The notes below the pieces were generated by a model. The model saw nothing but the letters and a program-made list of their open reading frames with translations. It was not told the DNA's origin and did not search any database. Shown piece after piece: positions 39,558 through 52,080 of a stretch of DNA of 64,000 bases. Location: the NCBI GenBank assembly GCA_002917075.1, contig NTMA01000107.1:62001-126000 (forward strand). The letters are read 5' to 3'. The position numbers were made by a program, and so were the translations under genes. The stretch's first letter is position 1. The number at the start of each line of letters is the position of its first letter. This DNA comes from Hawksworthiomyces lignivorus (taxonomy: Eukaryota > Ascomycota > Sordariomycetes > Ophiostomatales > Ophiostomataceae).

Positions 39558-42500
39558 ATGGACAAGCGCGACCTTGCTGCCAATGCAGTTGAAGCACTTG
39601 CAGAACCATATCCGACGCCAGCAGCCGACGGACCAGGAGCTGCTTCTTTTTACAATGCCACCGGTGCCGATGTAACGCTGGACCAGATAGATCCCCAACT
39701 CGAATCCAGCGTGAATATGGAGACAGACCAAGGGGACGCTAGCCTGCAGGGCCGGACGCACTTGGACGACATGGAGGTGCAGGGCATCGGACAGGACGAG
39801 TCATATCCGGAGTCGCATCTGCGCGCTCTCAAGGCTGAAGACCCCGAGCCGCCGGCAGCGTATGAGGAGCCGCAGGGCGACGATGGCGAGAACGCGTACG
39901 GTGGCGCATCATTGGAGCACGTGCAGCATGCAACAGACCCAGAAGGCAGCCAGGACCAGCAGCAGCACCAGCAGGGACAAGAACACGACCAGCAGCAGCA
40001 GCACAACAGCCGCCCGCCCGTCAGCGTGGAGGAGCTGCAGCTGGCAGCGCAGCTCAGCCAAGGCCTTGCGCCAATGATGCGGGAGGCCAATGCGCGACGC
40101 GAGGAGGAGTACCAGAACGTGGGCGATGCCGATGCGGGCAGCCTGACCGGCCAGGACGAAGCAGCGGCTCTGCAAGTGGCAGCTGCTGCAGTGGCGGCCG
40201 CCGACGGCGCGTATGGCGCCCAAGACGTGTCCTACCACCACAGCCTGGCGCAGCATCCAGACGTGCAGAGCCATGCCGCTTATGCCGATGCCTCGCAGGC
40301 GGTGGCGCACATGCCGTCCTCGCTGCAGATGGCCCAGATGGCCCAGCAGACGTACACGGGCGTGGACCACATCCCACCGCGGAAGCGGTCCAAAGTCTCG
40401 CGAGCGTGTGACGCGTGCCGTCGGAAGAAGATCAAGTGCGACTCCGTGTCCGAGGCCGAGCAGTGCAGCAACTGCCGACGCTCACATGTCGAATGTTTAT
40501 TCAGCCGAGTGCCGCAAAAACGTGGCCCTAGCAAAGGGTATGAATTGTTTCCAGCCAAAGGCGAAGCGGAATGTCTAGGCTACTTTTTGGTGGTGGGGCC
40601 AAATTGCTGACTTTATCATGTAGATACATTAAGGAACTCGCGGATAGGATCAACAGCATCGAAGGCAAGCTGGGTGGCCAGGCTCCGACCACAGTTGAGG
40701 CTCTTGAACTACTAGGTGCCGCTCCACGGCGGGAATCTACGGAGGCATACCCTGGCTTCTCTCTCAACGAGAATGCGAAGCGCCCATTTGCCAATATCTC
40801 TGGTGATACGCCACAGAGCAGCCCAACACCCAACCGGCATGCGGCGTGGGCCTCTACGTCGAGGAGCCTGCAGCCATACCAAACTCCCACCGGCGGCACG
40901 GCAGCAGCAGCGACGCGGACACCATACTCGGCAGTTTCGCTGGCGCCCCAGCCCCAGATCGACCCCGAGACACCTGCATCCCTGTCGCGGCAGCTGACAG
41001 ATATGGAGCGGCTTCTCCCGTTGGCTGGGCCAGCGGACCACCAGTCTCAAGAGCTAGACGATGATGCATTTAACACGTTAGTATATCTGCTAGTTTTCTT
41101 TTTCTTCTACTTTTTTTTCCCCATCTGAAAACATCTCTTCTCTGTCTATGGCCAATTATGCTAATACTTGTTGGATGCTAGCTACCTTGCTGCTATTCAT
41201 CCCACGCTCCCGTTCCTCGCCACAACACAGTCTAGGGTTCTCGAGCTTTTGGCCCAGTGCCCACAGTTGCTGCAGGATGCATTTATTATTGCCATCCGCG
41301 CCGTGTCCGATTCTCTGGAGGCTCTCCCAACACCTGGTACAGCACGTATTGCCAGCGCCCTACTGGCACAGTGGGAAGCCGAAGGTGCTCCACATACGCC
41401 AACACATGATCTAGTCCAACTACAAACTCTCCTCCTTCTGGCTATCGAGGCGGATGCTCATGGCCCCACATCGCTGAAAGGCCAGCACGGAGGCTTATCC
41501 AAAACCACGCTGCTGTCAAGGGCTGTTGCAGTCGCCTACGGGATGGATCTTTCTTCAGAGCAGCTCGGTGCAGTAGCAGCGGCGGCATCCGCTGCTGGTG
41601 CGGCAGGAAACGATCCCAACGGCATAGACTATGACAGCGAGGCCCGTCTAGGCCTGCGCGCCTGGTGGTCACTGGTGGTTCTTGACCGGTGGAATGCGGT
41701 GGCTTTGGCTAAGCCGCTCCTTATTCCCGAACGCTCAGTTGTGCTATCACCTGGTTTGCGCCATCTCCTCGGGGAATCCGCATTCCAATTTACCCGTATG
41801 CTATCTTCTCCCCACCCGCCAAATTTTTCCGAACAGACATAGGCTAACTGATTGCAGAACTCTCTTACCTTCTCGGGTCGTCCATTTCGACTTTTCTATT
41901 GTCGTCGCGGCCCATCTCGCCGCCGCCAGCAGGAATCAACCTCGCCTTTGGCGAACACCTCAACCTCGGTCTCGAAATATGGCGCGCCAATCTCCCTGAT
42001 GCAGTTACTGAACACACCGATCCGCTTGTTTACCTGGCCTACTGGCATTACCGGCTACTCTCTTATCTTGTCCTGCCCTCTTGCCAGGCAACGGATGTGT
42101 TATGGGCCGCCAAGAAGGCTGTACAGCTGGTAGTTGCCACGTACGCGCCGCGTCCGGGCCAGTCTCGACCGCTCAGCAGCCCCTTTTACTCGTACTGGGC
42201 CTGCCTTCCCGGTGTCATCCTGACCGAGCTGGCCAAGGTGGACAAGGTACGGCAGGCATCGCTGCAGGCTCTAAACGAACTGTTGGAGGTGGTCGTGCCT
42301 GGGACAGCCACGGGCGGTGCCGGGAGCGGCAACGGGGCTGAGGATGGTGACAGCTTGGCCGCCGATCTGACCAACTGCTCTCTCTGGAATGGTCCGCTGC
42401 GGGACACCTTAGCCCGAAAACTACAGCCGGCGACGAAAAGTTCGGAGCCAGCAGCGGCGGGGGCGGCAGCCCAGGCAACAGGTGCCGATGGCGTCGAGAC

Positions 42501-42777
42501 GACAGCTGCCACCAAGGCTAGCCAAAGCTTGCAGCACCTGGCAGACCTGGCGACGGCCACAGTCTCTTCATCCGCAGCGGACGATGCTAAAGCAGCAGAT
42601 GCAGCTGGCACAGCGACGTCGACTGCGGGCGGCCGCACTCTGGAAGAGGAGATTCTGCGCGGCGTCAGCCACTTCGAGGACCTCGGGTTCGACCCGATGC
42701 CACTGCTGCGGGGCGGATACCTAAATGCAGTGCAGACAACTGCATCTCTATTGTCGGCATCGCCGCAGCAGCTATGA
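39558..42777 (+). CDS. RGT1-like Zn2Cys6 transcription factor (glucose/sugar response)
   Basis: Four exons: 39,558-40,537, 40,624-41,076, 41,182-41,795 and 41,858-42,777, giving 988 aa. The N-terminus is acidic and Gln-rich (QQQ/HQQ runs near residues 130-150). The binuclear zinc cluster has six Cys from residue 284 to 313, opening SRACDACRRKKIKC and closing HVECLFSRVPQKRGPSKGY, and exon 2 continues IKELADRINSIE as a linker/dimerisation helix. The RVPxKRGPSKGY tail is characteristic of the yeast Rgt1 group, which represses hexose-transporter genes until glucose is sensed. A fungal-specific regulatory domain follows (YLAAIHPTLPFLA onward). Gln- and Ala-rich segments near the C-terminus are low complexity. 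Regulation of sugar uptake is inferred from this similarity. The gene converges on a siderophore transporter. Confidence 0.87.
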
Positions 42778-43206
42778 ACTATATCATCGTGGTCGTTGTC
42801 GCTAGTCTGTGTGGTCATTTCACAACACACCGAAATTTGCGGAATGAAGCCGCTATATGCCTCACGTGCATTGTTACTATTATGAGTTATACCTTTGCGT
42901 GGTTGTCTTATTTTACAAAAAGGGGTTTTATATTTAGAGCGAATTGGTTTTTAGCATATTAGTGCGATATATCTTTACTACGGTACGCATGTACCATTAT
43001 GCCGACGTGCTAGATCAAGGAAGTGAACTTTGACTATCAGCTTTTCACATGTATCATCCCTTCAGCTGCTCTTTGAGGCAGAGACGTGTGCGCATAGTAT
43101 GTTGTAATTGGTAGCGTATGATTTCATATTCTGGCAAGAGAAGAGACTGTCATAGTTCTATGGAAGGTAGAAAGATTCCTGCTGCTGGCTGGCACATGCC
43201 TCGCGC
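42778..43206. other. Convergent 3' intergenic region
   Basis: About 430 nt between the ends of the RGT1-like gene (+) and the siderophore transporter (-). AT-rich, no motif recognised. Confidence 0.6.
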
Positions 43207-45276
43207 CTAGAAAACGAGGCCCTTGACCTGCGAGACCTTGCTGACGTTGATGTTGCGAATGAGGAGCATCCAGATGAGCCCGAGGCCGATGATGGCCGTT
43301 CCAGCCGCGAGCATCCGGGTCTGGGCGTAGCCGTAGGCCTGCTGGATGCCCAGGCGCGTGGGGTCGCCGACGGGGTAGCTGAGCTGGGTGTCGAGGTCCT
43401 CGTAGATGTCGTCGATGTCGGGCAGGGCGTCGTCGGGGAGGTACATGTAGAGGGCCTTGAGGAAGGTGTTGGTCCAGATGGCGCCGCAGATGGTGGCGCC
43501 GGTGGCGTCGCCGACGGTGCCGACGACGTTGAGGAGGGCCAGCGCGGTGGCGACGTGCTGGTGGTCGACGGCGGCCAGGATGGCGACCTGCTCGAGCAGG
43601 ATGAAGATGCTGCCGCCCATGGAGATGAAGATCTGGCACATGACCAGGTAGCCGACGCTCTGGTCGGGCCGGCGGAAGTAGATCATCAGGCCCTGGGCGA
43701 AGATGTACAGCGGCACGGCGATGTACAGCAGCCACTTGAAGTAGCCCGTGCGCCGGATCAGGTAGCCCACCAGCAGCAGCAGGACGCCCGACACCACGTT
43801 GAATGTGTCGTTGACGTAGCCCGCCTGCGCGACGGTGAGGTCGTTGACGACCTGCAAGAAGGACGTAAAGTAGTAGTCCCAGCAGTAGTACGAGACCTGG
43901 TACGTAAAGTCCAGCAGGCAGGCGCCGATCACCGTCCGGTCCGCGAGCAGCGAGAACGAGTACATGGGCTTGGGCGCGATCTTCCACTCGTAGACGACGA
44001 AGAAGCACAGGACGACAAAGCCGACGACGATCATGGCGATGATGTAGCCCGAGCCCCAGCCGTTGGGCGCGAGGGCGGCCAGGTCAAACGGCAGGTAGAA
44101 CACGGCGAGGCCGCAGGAGAACAGCACCACGCCGATGACTAGTGTGTACATGTGTCAATAAGGCGGAGACCGCTCGTTGTGGTTTCTGGCAAGCGAGACT
44201 CACTATCAAACTCCAAAATGTAGAACCAAATGCTCTGCAAGAGAGTGCGGTGGCTCTTTGGCTCGGCGAGGAAGCCGAACTTTTCAGCCTTGCGCAAGCT
44301 CTTCTTGAGGACAAAATAGAGCGGCGCAGCCACGAAAGGAAGGATGATCGCAAAGCATCCAAAGCCCCAGCGCATGTTCATGTTGTAGGCGTCGTCGGCG
44401 GCCTTCGGGCCAGCAAATGCGCTGATGATGTACGGCGACGAGGTGAAGGCGTAGGCGAGACCTCGGCTCTTGACAGCCGTCACATCGGCGGTGATGACGT
44501 CCACGCAGTAAGTCATGCCATAGAAGCCGATATTATAAAACACCTATAGTACGGGATTGCAAGAGTCAGCAAATCTGCATGTTCCAAGGACTGAATTGGC
44601 AATTCGCTAGAGGAACATCCTCACATAGGCAGCACAGAAGGTAGGCAGGTTGTTGCAAGCAGCCATCATGATCAGGCCCAAGGTCGCGCAGACAATCATG
44701 CACAGAAACCCCTCGGCACGGCCCCAGAGGTCCATAATCTTTGCTAGAGGGACATAGACGGCGGCTGACATAGCATCCGAGACAACGTAGATGACGGTGA
44801 GCAGAGCGTGAGACGACCAGTCGCTCGTCAAGAAGGGAATCAGGTTGGCAAGAATCGATGACTGCATAGCGTTCACAAAGTACAGCATCCAGATGCTACA
44901 CCGCACGGAGTCAGCTAATGGCCCCAAGTGCCATCTAGTCGCAAATAGACGATACATACTTGAACAAAACCGCCGCAAGAGTCCATTTGCTCCAGCTTAG
45001 AGTGATGGCTTCGACTTGCTGCACACCACGCTGGAGGTCCTCGCCAGGCATCTCCAAGTCTCTCTTCTCCGGGTCATCGGCCCCGTCAATAACACCTTCT
45101 GGGGCCGGAGCGGGAGAAGGATTGATTTCCGACACCTGCTTTGTTTCTTCCACCTGGCTGGCTGCCGGTGCAGATCCGGCTTGGCTCTCAACCTGATCCA
45201 CCGCGACCGTTGTGCCGTCGTCGGCACTCGTAGCGGGGTGCCGCGCTGCGATCCGAAGCTTGTCAAGAATCGGCAT
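43207..45276 (-). CDS. MFS siderophore-iron transporter
   Basis: Four exons on the minus strand: 45,276-44,960, 44,895-44,625, 44,543-44,204 and 44,138-43,207, giving 619 aa. About 100 hydrophilic N-terminal residues precede the membrane part. Hydrophobic segments spread over the remainder fit the 12-14 helices of the siderophore (ARN/SIT/Mir) branch of the major facilitator family. Signature-like blocks are FVNAMQSSI, FYNIGFYGMTYCVDVITADV, YYCWDYYFTSFLQVVNDL and FISMGGSIFILLEQVAILAAV. The protein would import ferric siderophores across the plasma membrane by proton symport, as known for the family; substrate choice is not deducible. A TATAAA lies on the minus strand at 45,379-45,374, 98 nt before the ATG. 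A pair of GATAA motifs upstream suggests control by an iron-responsive GATA factor. Confidence 0.92.
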
Positions 45277-45699
45277 TGCGTATAGTCGTGGATGGTAGAC
45301 TGCTACTATGGTGGAATGGACTATGGTGAACAGACAATGCGAGGCAGCAGTGAAAAGGTAGAGGCCCTTCGCCTTTATACGGTACACAAGTGAGAGCTTT
45401 TCCATTTTATTCCCAGCAGCTTTCAAATACCACCACACGCGTCCTGCTCAGAATGAATGCCCAATCCGCCCGTCATACAACCAAAGAGAGAATCCAACCG
45501 TCCGGTTAGCGCTTGAAATCATCCCAGTCGGCATGCTGGGTCCCGTTGTGCCCCGAAACCGGGTTACTTGGCTGCATCTTGGCAAAGCACGTTGTGTCGT
45601 AACGGGGCCTATAGCCCGTCTGCTTTGTCCTGTAGTGCACTTTGACACGAATCCCTACCCTTATACTTTACCAGTTCGGGGAAGAGATGCGCAAAAAAT

Positions 45700-45736
45700 T
45701 TATCTAATCTGATTGATAACATGGATCTAATCTGAT
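45700..45736. promoter_or_regulatory. Candidate GATA-factor site cluster upstream of siderophore transporter
   Basis: TTATC (45,700-45,704) and GATAA (45,715-45,719) form an inverted pair with a 10-nt spacer, and ATCTAATCTGAT occurs twice (45,702-45,713 and 45,725-45,736). The site is about 425 nt upstream of the transporter ATG. Siderophore uptake genes of ascomycetes are repressed by GATA factors when iron is ample. The exact consensus ATCWGATAA is not present, so this is tentative. Confidence 0.4.
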
Positions 45737-48146
45737 GGCTCGAAAATTTTATCACACTATAACTATAGGTGCCTTTAGCTCGCTTAACATGTCCTTCTAC
45801 CACCACCGTTATAGTGGAGGGTTGGGCCACGCAATGTGACTCGGCACAATGCCCGCTTCTGGCATATACTTTTATGTAAGGTCTTCTTCCCAGATCCGCA
45901 AAGCTCATTTCTTTTGCTATCTTAGCGTAATGCAAGATAGCTTATTTCAAGAAGAATCAGCGAATTATTTGCGCATGCTCGTGTTCGTGATCGATTCTTC
46001 CCATCCAGGGCTGGCGCCAAATCTCAAGCGCCCTATGCTTCTTCACATCGGCGTCTATAAGGACCATGGATGACAGGAAGCAGAAATCTGAGGTTCTTTG
46101 GTATTTGCTCCTTTATCTCGGTCTATCAAATGGCTCTTCAGAGGATGCGCCTCAGACGATCGAGTTCCAAGTTATGCAGTTATTAAATTTGGACTTTCTG
46201 CCACGGCCAAAATTTCTCTTGCCACGACCTCAAATGTTATTCGGGAATTACATCGTTATTCTCCAGCCAAAATTTGGTATTTCCGATACACGTTCCTGAA
46301 CCCAGCTATGCGGCATATAGCTTGAGTTTGCATGTCCTCGGTCCCACCTAGTGCCACATTCTTAAATGATGCCATCGTTGCTGTGTTGACAGCCCCCTAT
46401 AGTTTTCACGAAGATGCTATGTAGCTGAATACTATCCATAAAAGAGAGGGAGCAAATATTTGAATTGGAAAACAGTGGAACCCGATCCTGCTCTGGTACG
46501 GAAAACCTTGTCGTGACAGCAGCATGATATCACGAGAACCAAAGCCATGCCAAGCCATTGGAACATTCAAGACTAGTGTGCTTGGCATCATACATCGCTC
46601 CTAGCCTAGTACCGTCGGAATTTCACGTCGATTGGCCTAACCCGGTATCCTCATCAGATCCCGTAGCAGTGACGTCTACGTTCACAATACTCGATAGGCC
46701 GTCCCGATCAAGAGTCCGACTGCCTGGGGCGCGCTTACGGCAGGATGAGAGAAACGACACTAGTAAGTCTGCGTAGTGAGTACCTCATTCATTACAGAAA
46801 TTGAGTGACATAGCATAATAGGAAAGAAACTAGCTAAGAGTCTTTATCGTGTCTAGGTTGTGTAGCAAATGTCACTACAAAAACTGATCTGATATTATCT
46901 TTTCGAGTTCAGAACTAGAGCAAAATGGCGGAAAATATTTTAAGAGTTGGTTCTCTGTGCATTATCGCAAAGTTTCTAGACAGATTTGACAGATTGGCTT
47001 TCTTAACAGCAGCGCTGTCGTCGCAGCATGCCGCCAACGTCGTTGGACTTTCCTCTTTAAAATGTCGATTCTCAACAGTGGTAGGAAAAAATCTCGAATT
47101 TTCTATTGCGAGCCACAGCAAAATATCCAGCATAGCTTGAAGACAAATTCAATAAGCGGAACTCTTACTTCGTAGTGTGGAGGGCTCCTAGCTGCAACGG
47201 CCTACGATTTGATAAAAGGGATAGAAGCAAGTAATGTAATGCTAGATACCGCTGCCTTCGTCCATGTGTCTCTACAAGAGATATTGTCGGTAAAAGTTGA
47301 ATTCATGTCTGCCTTGCTTCATGCAAGTCAGCCCTACGAATTAATCTAGATTTAAGCCATCTCTAGGGCTGCGGAACGGATCGATAGCCCGGTGCGCAAG
47401 CGCCGGCCACGGGGCGACTATCACTCCTGAGCAGCAACTTGCGCAAAATAGTTAGGAACAAAGAACTCGTCAGCAGACGCACGAGCTTTAATTTTTCCCC
47501 AGTTTACGCTCCAATACCATCCAGCTGGTAGCCTGCAGGTATGAGCAACCGCTCTGGGCTCTCTGGTGGATCTCTCAAGTTCTGCTGCAAGGTTTATCCT
47601 TTTATCTGCCTTTGCCGGTTCTACCTTGTTGACAAGCCCCATACACGCACCGCCTCTCAAAATCTCAATTCCCCCATGTACTATACAGCTTTTATTTCAT
47701 GTACTACTTTACATTTGGCTTCTTCTTCCTCGAAAGTGGAGGAGGTATAATGCTGCTGCTTGGAAAGTGGAGTAGAATTGATTGATATGCTTTACATGCA
47801 AGTTTGGCATTTTGGAGTCGAAGGTTCACAGCAAGAGTGGGGTTGACATGTGCAGATCAGTCGATGCGCTGCCTTATTTTTCCCTCAGTGATCGGCTCTG
47901 TGCTTCACATGTGGTAAATTCTGCTGCCTATTCGAGAGATACAGTGTGCCAAGAACTTGCAAGTCCCAGGACAATTATTGCAAGGCGGCTGTTTAAGTCG
48001 ATTGAATTACATTAAGCAAAGAGAATTTTGCAATTTCTTCTGGACAGCGTCGTATGTCTGGTGTACTTGGTGTGTGTTCCAAGCAAAAATTCAAACGAAC
48101 GCACCTTCTACATACCACTACTTACATCAGACCCTTGCATTGAAAT
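45737..48146. other. Gene-free stretch
   Basis: No gene supported. A minus-strand open frame at 47,660-47,421 begins with GLVNKVEP, faintly like an enoyl-CoA hydratase segment, but it is only 79 codons with no upstream continuation and is not called. No RNA gene or repeat was recognised. Confidence 0.5.
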
Positions 48147-48863
48147 ATGGGCGCCTCATTCAGTTCTTTCTCCAGGGCGGAGGGAGAGAGAGAAGGCACG
48201 CAGCTAGATTCTAGCCACACAAACTTCGAGTTCATCCTCCCAAGCCCACTCCACTACCTCCCCGAAGAGCTGGAGGACAAGAACCGCGAGCTCGTCGTGA
48301 CAGCTGTCCATGTCGCCGCCGTCCGCCGCCTCGCCGACGGCGGCAACCACTGGGCTATCTTCCTGGAGATCAGTCGGGGCACAGACGACAGCGACGACAG
48401 CGACCATATCATCGACTGCATCGGACTGGAGATGGTGCCGGGCGCGTACCCGGGCCGCCACGGCTTCTTGGGCCGCCTGTCCATCTACGAGTATCCTCTG
48501 AGTGTGGTGCGGCGGACCGGTCACAAGCTGCTCACGCGTGGCATTGGGCCCCCGTCCCCGCTAACACTACCGCCGCCGCCCCCCGCGCCCCCGTCGCCGC
48601 AGCAGTGCACAGTCGGAGATTTTGTCGATGCCATTGTACAGGCGGACCATCATCGGTACGAGTTCACGGCGGCGGGGCGCGGCTGCACGGGGTGGGTCTG
48701 GGACCAGATCGGGCTCTTCGCAGCGGACAGACTGCTTCCGCTCGGCAAAGAGACAGACATATTCGTGGACGCCGTAGAGACCGCTGTCAATACGACGTGG
48801 GAGAAGAACCAACCGGAAAGCTCTTGGCCTCTGACGCGTGGGGTTTATCTCAAAGACCGGTGA
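48147..48863 (+). CDS. Small protein, possibly DUF7770 family
   Basis: A single exon with ATG at 48,147, giving 238 aa. High GC3 and even coding texture set it apart from flanking DNA. Residues 67-125 (GNHWAIFLEISRG, then GLEMVPGAYPGRHGFLG and IYEYPLS) and 155-185 (TVGDFVDAIVQ, YEFTAAGRGCTGWVW) match my recollection of the DUF7770 pattern of an HW-IFLEI block, a polar loop and a GxGC-W block. The function of that family is unknown. A proline-rich run (PPPPPAPPSP) at 142-151 looks like an inserted linker. The start MGASFSS fits an N-myristoylation signal (Gly2, Ser6), so the protein could be membrane-anchored; this is inference. The reading frame is secure, the family assignment less so. Confidence 0.65.
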   Translation: MGASFSSFSRAEGEREGTQLDSSHTNFEFILPSPLHYLPEELEDKNRELVVTAVHVAAVRRLADGGNHWAIFLEISRGTDDSDDSDHIIDCIGLEMVPGAYPGRHGFLGRLSIYEYPLSVVRRTGHKLLTRGIGPPSPLTLPPPPPAPPSPQQCTVGDFVDAIVQADHHRYEFTAAGRGCTGWVWDQIGLFAADRLLPLGKETDIFVDAVETAVNTTWEKNQPESSWPLTRGVYLKDR

Positions 48864-50340
48864 TGACAAAGGGGTAGCCATGGCGATTCGTCGACTTTGG
48901 GTTTCGTCCTTCCTCTCGCTCTCCGAATCTCCCACGCGATCGCCATGCCAAGACACAATTCTTTGCCTCTCCGAATGGTAAGATGGCACAAAAAAGACTC
49001 TTGGTTAACCAACCAGAATCAGCCTCTATGGTTTTCTCATGCTGGTGCTTGGCCAGCCGTGTTGTCCTGTGGCAACGCTGAGGCATATATGCTTTCATAA
49101 TGCTGCACTAAGAATTACGAAGGGTAATTTATCTGCACTGGCTCCGCCGTTGGCCTTATCTGCTAATGAGACACGGCAGAAGCAGCGTACGGAGGCTGAT
49201 CTGAGAAGCAATGCTATCCCTGAATATCGGTTTAGTCATACCGGGTATTCATAAGCCCCATGGCTAGCAGGAAGACAAAGCTTTAGTAAGCTAGCAGCGC
49301 CGTTTGGTGCCGCGTCAAGGTCGCTGTACAGTATTTTTTTTGGGTGATTCTTCACTCCGTAAGCTTTTGTAAGTTGCGAATAAGCGGACTGCCTGCGAGC
49401 TGGCGGTTGATTGGAGGACCACGCCCGAAACAGCTGCTGTGGTAGGCTGAAGCTTCCCGCAGTTTCGCTTGCCCTTACCTGAGAGCCCCTCCTCGTGTCG
49501 TCCTTCCAAGACAAAGGGCACAATTGTCTGGGCATAGGCGGGTGGGGGAAGAAGAGCCGGAAGCAGGTAATACGAACTGAGACGCATCTTCGTTGCTATG
49601 CACCAGCACGCAAATAGGTCCCCTCACTGTTGTTTTACACAGGATGAAGGACCGTGCTAGTCGCGTGTTGCACTTTCTCTAGTGCTACATTAGCGCGTGC
49701 AGTAGTGTCCAGTGGCTTGCCTGGTGGTTTGTGGGCGGTGCATTTCCCGGGCAATCTACAGGGGCCATTCCTGGCTTTTCCGCAAGAAATTTGGAATGGA
49801 GACCTGCTCCGTGCTCCATATTCCGTGCAGGTTGGAATTATAGCGAGCGTTTGGTGGATCTGCAGTGACGTCACTGGAGGGGAGTGGACCCCTTTGTATC
49901 TCTCTCTCTCACGGACCCTCGGAACAGCAAAGGCACAGCCAAGCCGGCCAGGACAGCATAGAGTGCAAAAGCTGGCCGTTCTCTCTTGGGCAAGATAATT
50001 GGGAGGAGGCAGATAGGGGGGAGCAAGACGTTGCAGCGGCGGGCGGCAGGGCGACGCGCAAAAAGAACGCAAACGGCAGGCAGAGAGATGTGTTAGTTAG
50101 ATTTGTCAAGACTCTATGCTTATTTCCATATTTCGCTGTTGTAAATGTCTAAGCTATTGAGATCGTTTCTTACTCACCCCACCTGCCCTGCATGGCACCA
50201 AATTGTCCAGACACACAAGACGGAAGCAAATCAGAGTGCAGCGATCAGCTCGTACGACTGCGTGCATCCATGGCATATTCGGGCAAGAAACTCAATTGCT
50301 AAGGGAGGCAGCTGGAGCTGCTTCGTAGATAAAAAGGTTC
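48864..50340. other. Gene-free stretch upstream of the dehydrogenase
   Basis: No supported gene. An open frame at 49,654-49,998 (+) has no motif. An ACTCCGTA half palindrome lies near 49,353. It presumably contains upstream promoter elements of the dehydrogenase. Confidence 0.5.
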
Positions 50341-51390
<1,050 letters not shown>

Positions 51391-52080
51391 ATTGCCATCT
51401 CTGTTTTCGTATCGATTCGTGCGCTGTGCGCGCCTTCGCTTCCGATTCTCAGAAGAGAGGAGGATGGGGAAGTTGAAACATACCCAGCTTGTCATAAGAA
51501 TAGGACATCTCTGGAAAGGAAAATACGGAGGGAAATGCCCGAGTACGTCTCTGGGCAGAGATCTGATTGGGTTTCTGTAAGAGCTAAAAATTAAAAATAA
51601 TGAAAAGCAAATGAAAGGTCAATAATAAGACAAATGTCTTGGAAATTCACTGAAGAAAACGGCGTGCGAGTGAGATGATAGATCGAGCGGATATCATATC
51701 GTATTATTGGTGACGAGTCAAGAATGCGTCAACCTAAGGAAGCTAAATCGTAGAAAGGCCATCTGGACCCAAATGGGTATCTCATCTCTGTCTTCTAGAT
51801 TCTAAATAGTATTGCGTGCAAGACATGGGCTGAATGGTGTAAAACAGACGAAGCGAAAAACCAATTCTCTTTCAGCAGTGCGATAATAGACGAAAAGCAA
51901 AAACAGCCGCCGGAGTCCTGTGGGTATGCAAAGATGCAATTTAATCTCATTTGCGTGTGTATAAACAAAACGATAGTAGAAAATGGTGGCTATGACAAAG
52001 TAGGCAAATAAAAAGCTGGGGGGTTCGGTCGGCTGACTCATCACCTGTCTCATATCTCAAATTTGCTCTCTTTCCGCTCC
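51391..52080. other. Convergent 3' intergenic region
   Basis: About 690 nt between the dehydrogenase (+) and the desaturase (-). AT-rich, with AAAAATTAAAAATAATG near 51,587. No further feature was seen. Confidence 0.6.

Noticed and set aside
43124..44142. Long open frames overlapping the siderophore transporter on both strands
   Set aside because: They overlap the transporter's last exon in other frames and show no membrane or enzyme motif.
47421..47660. 79-codon minus-strand frame with GLVNKVEP, faintly like enoyl-CoA hydratase
   Set aside because: It is too short, has no upstream continuation or catalytic motif, and the match is a few common residues.
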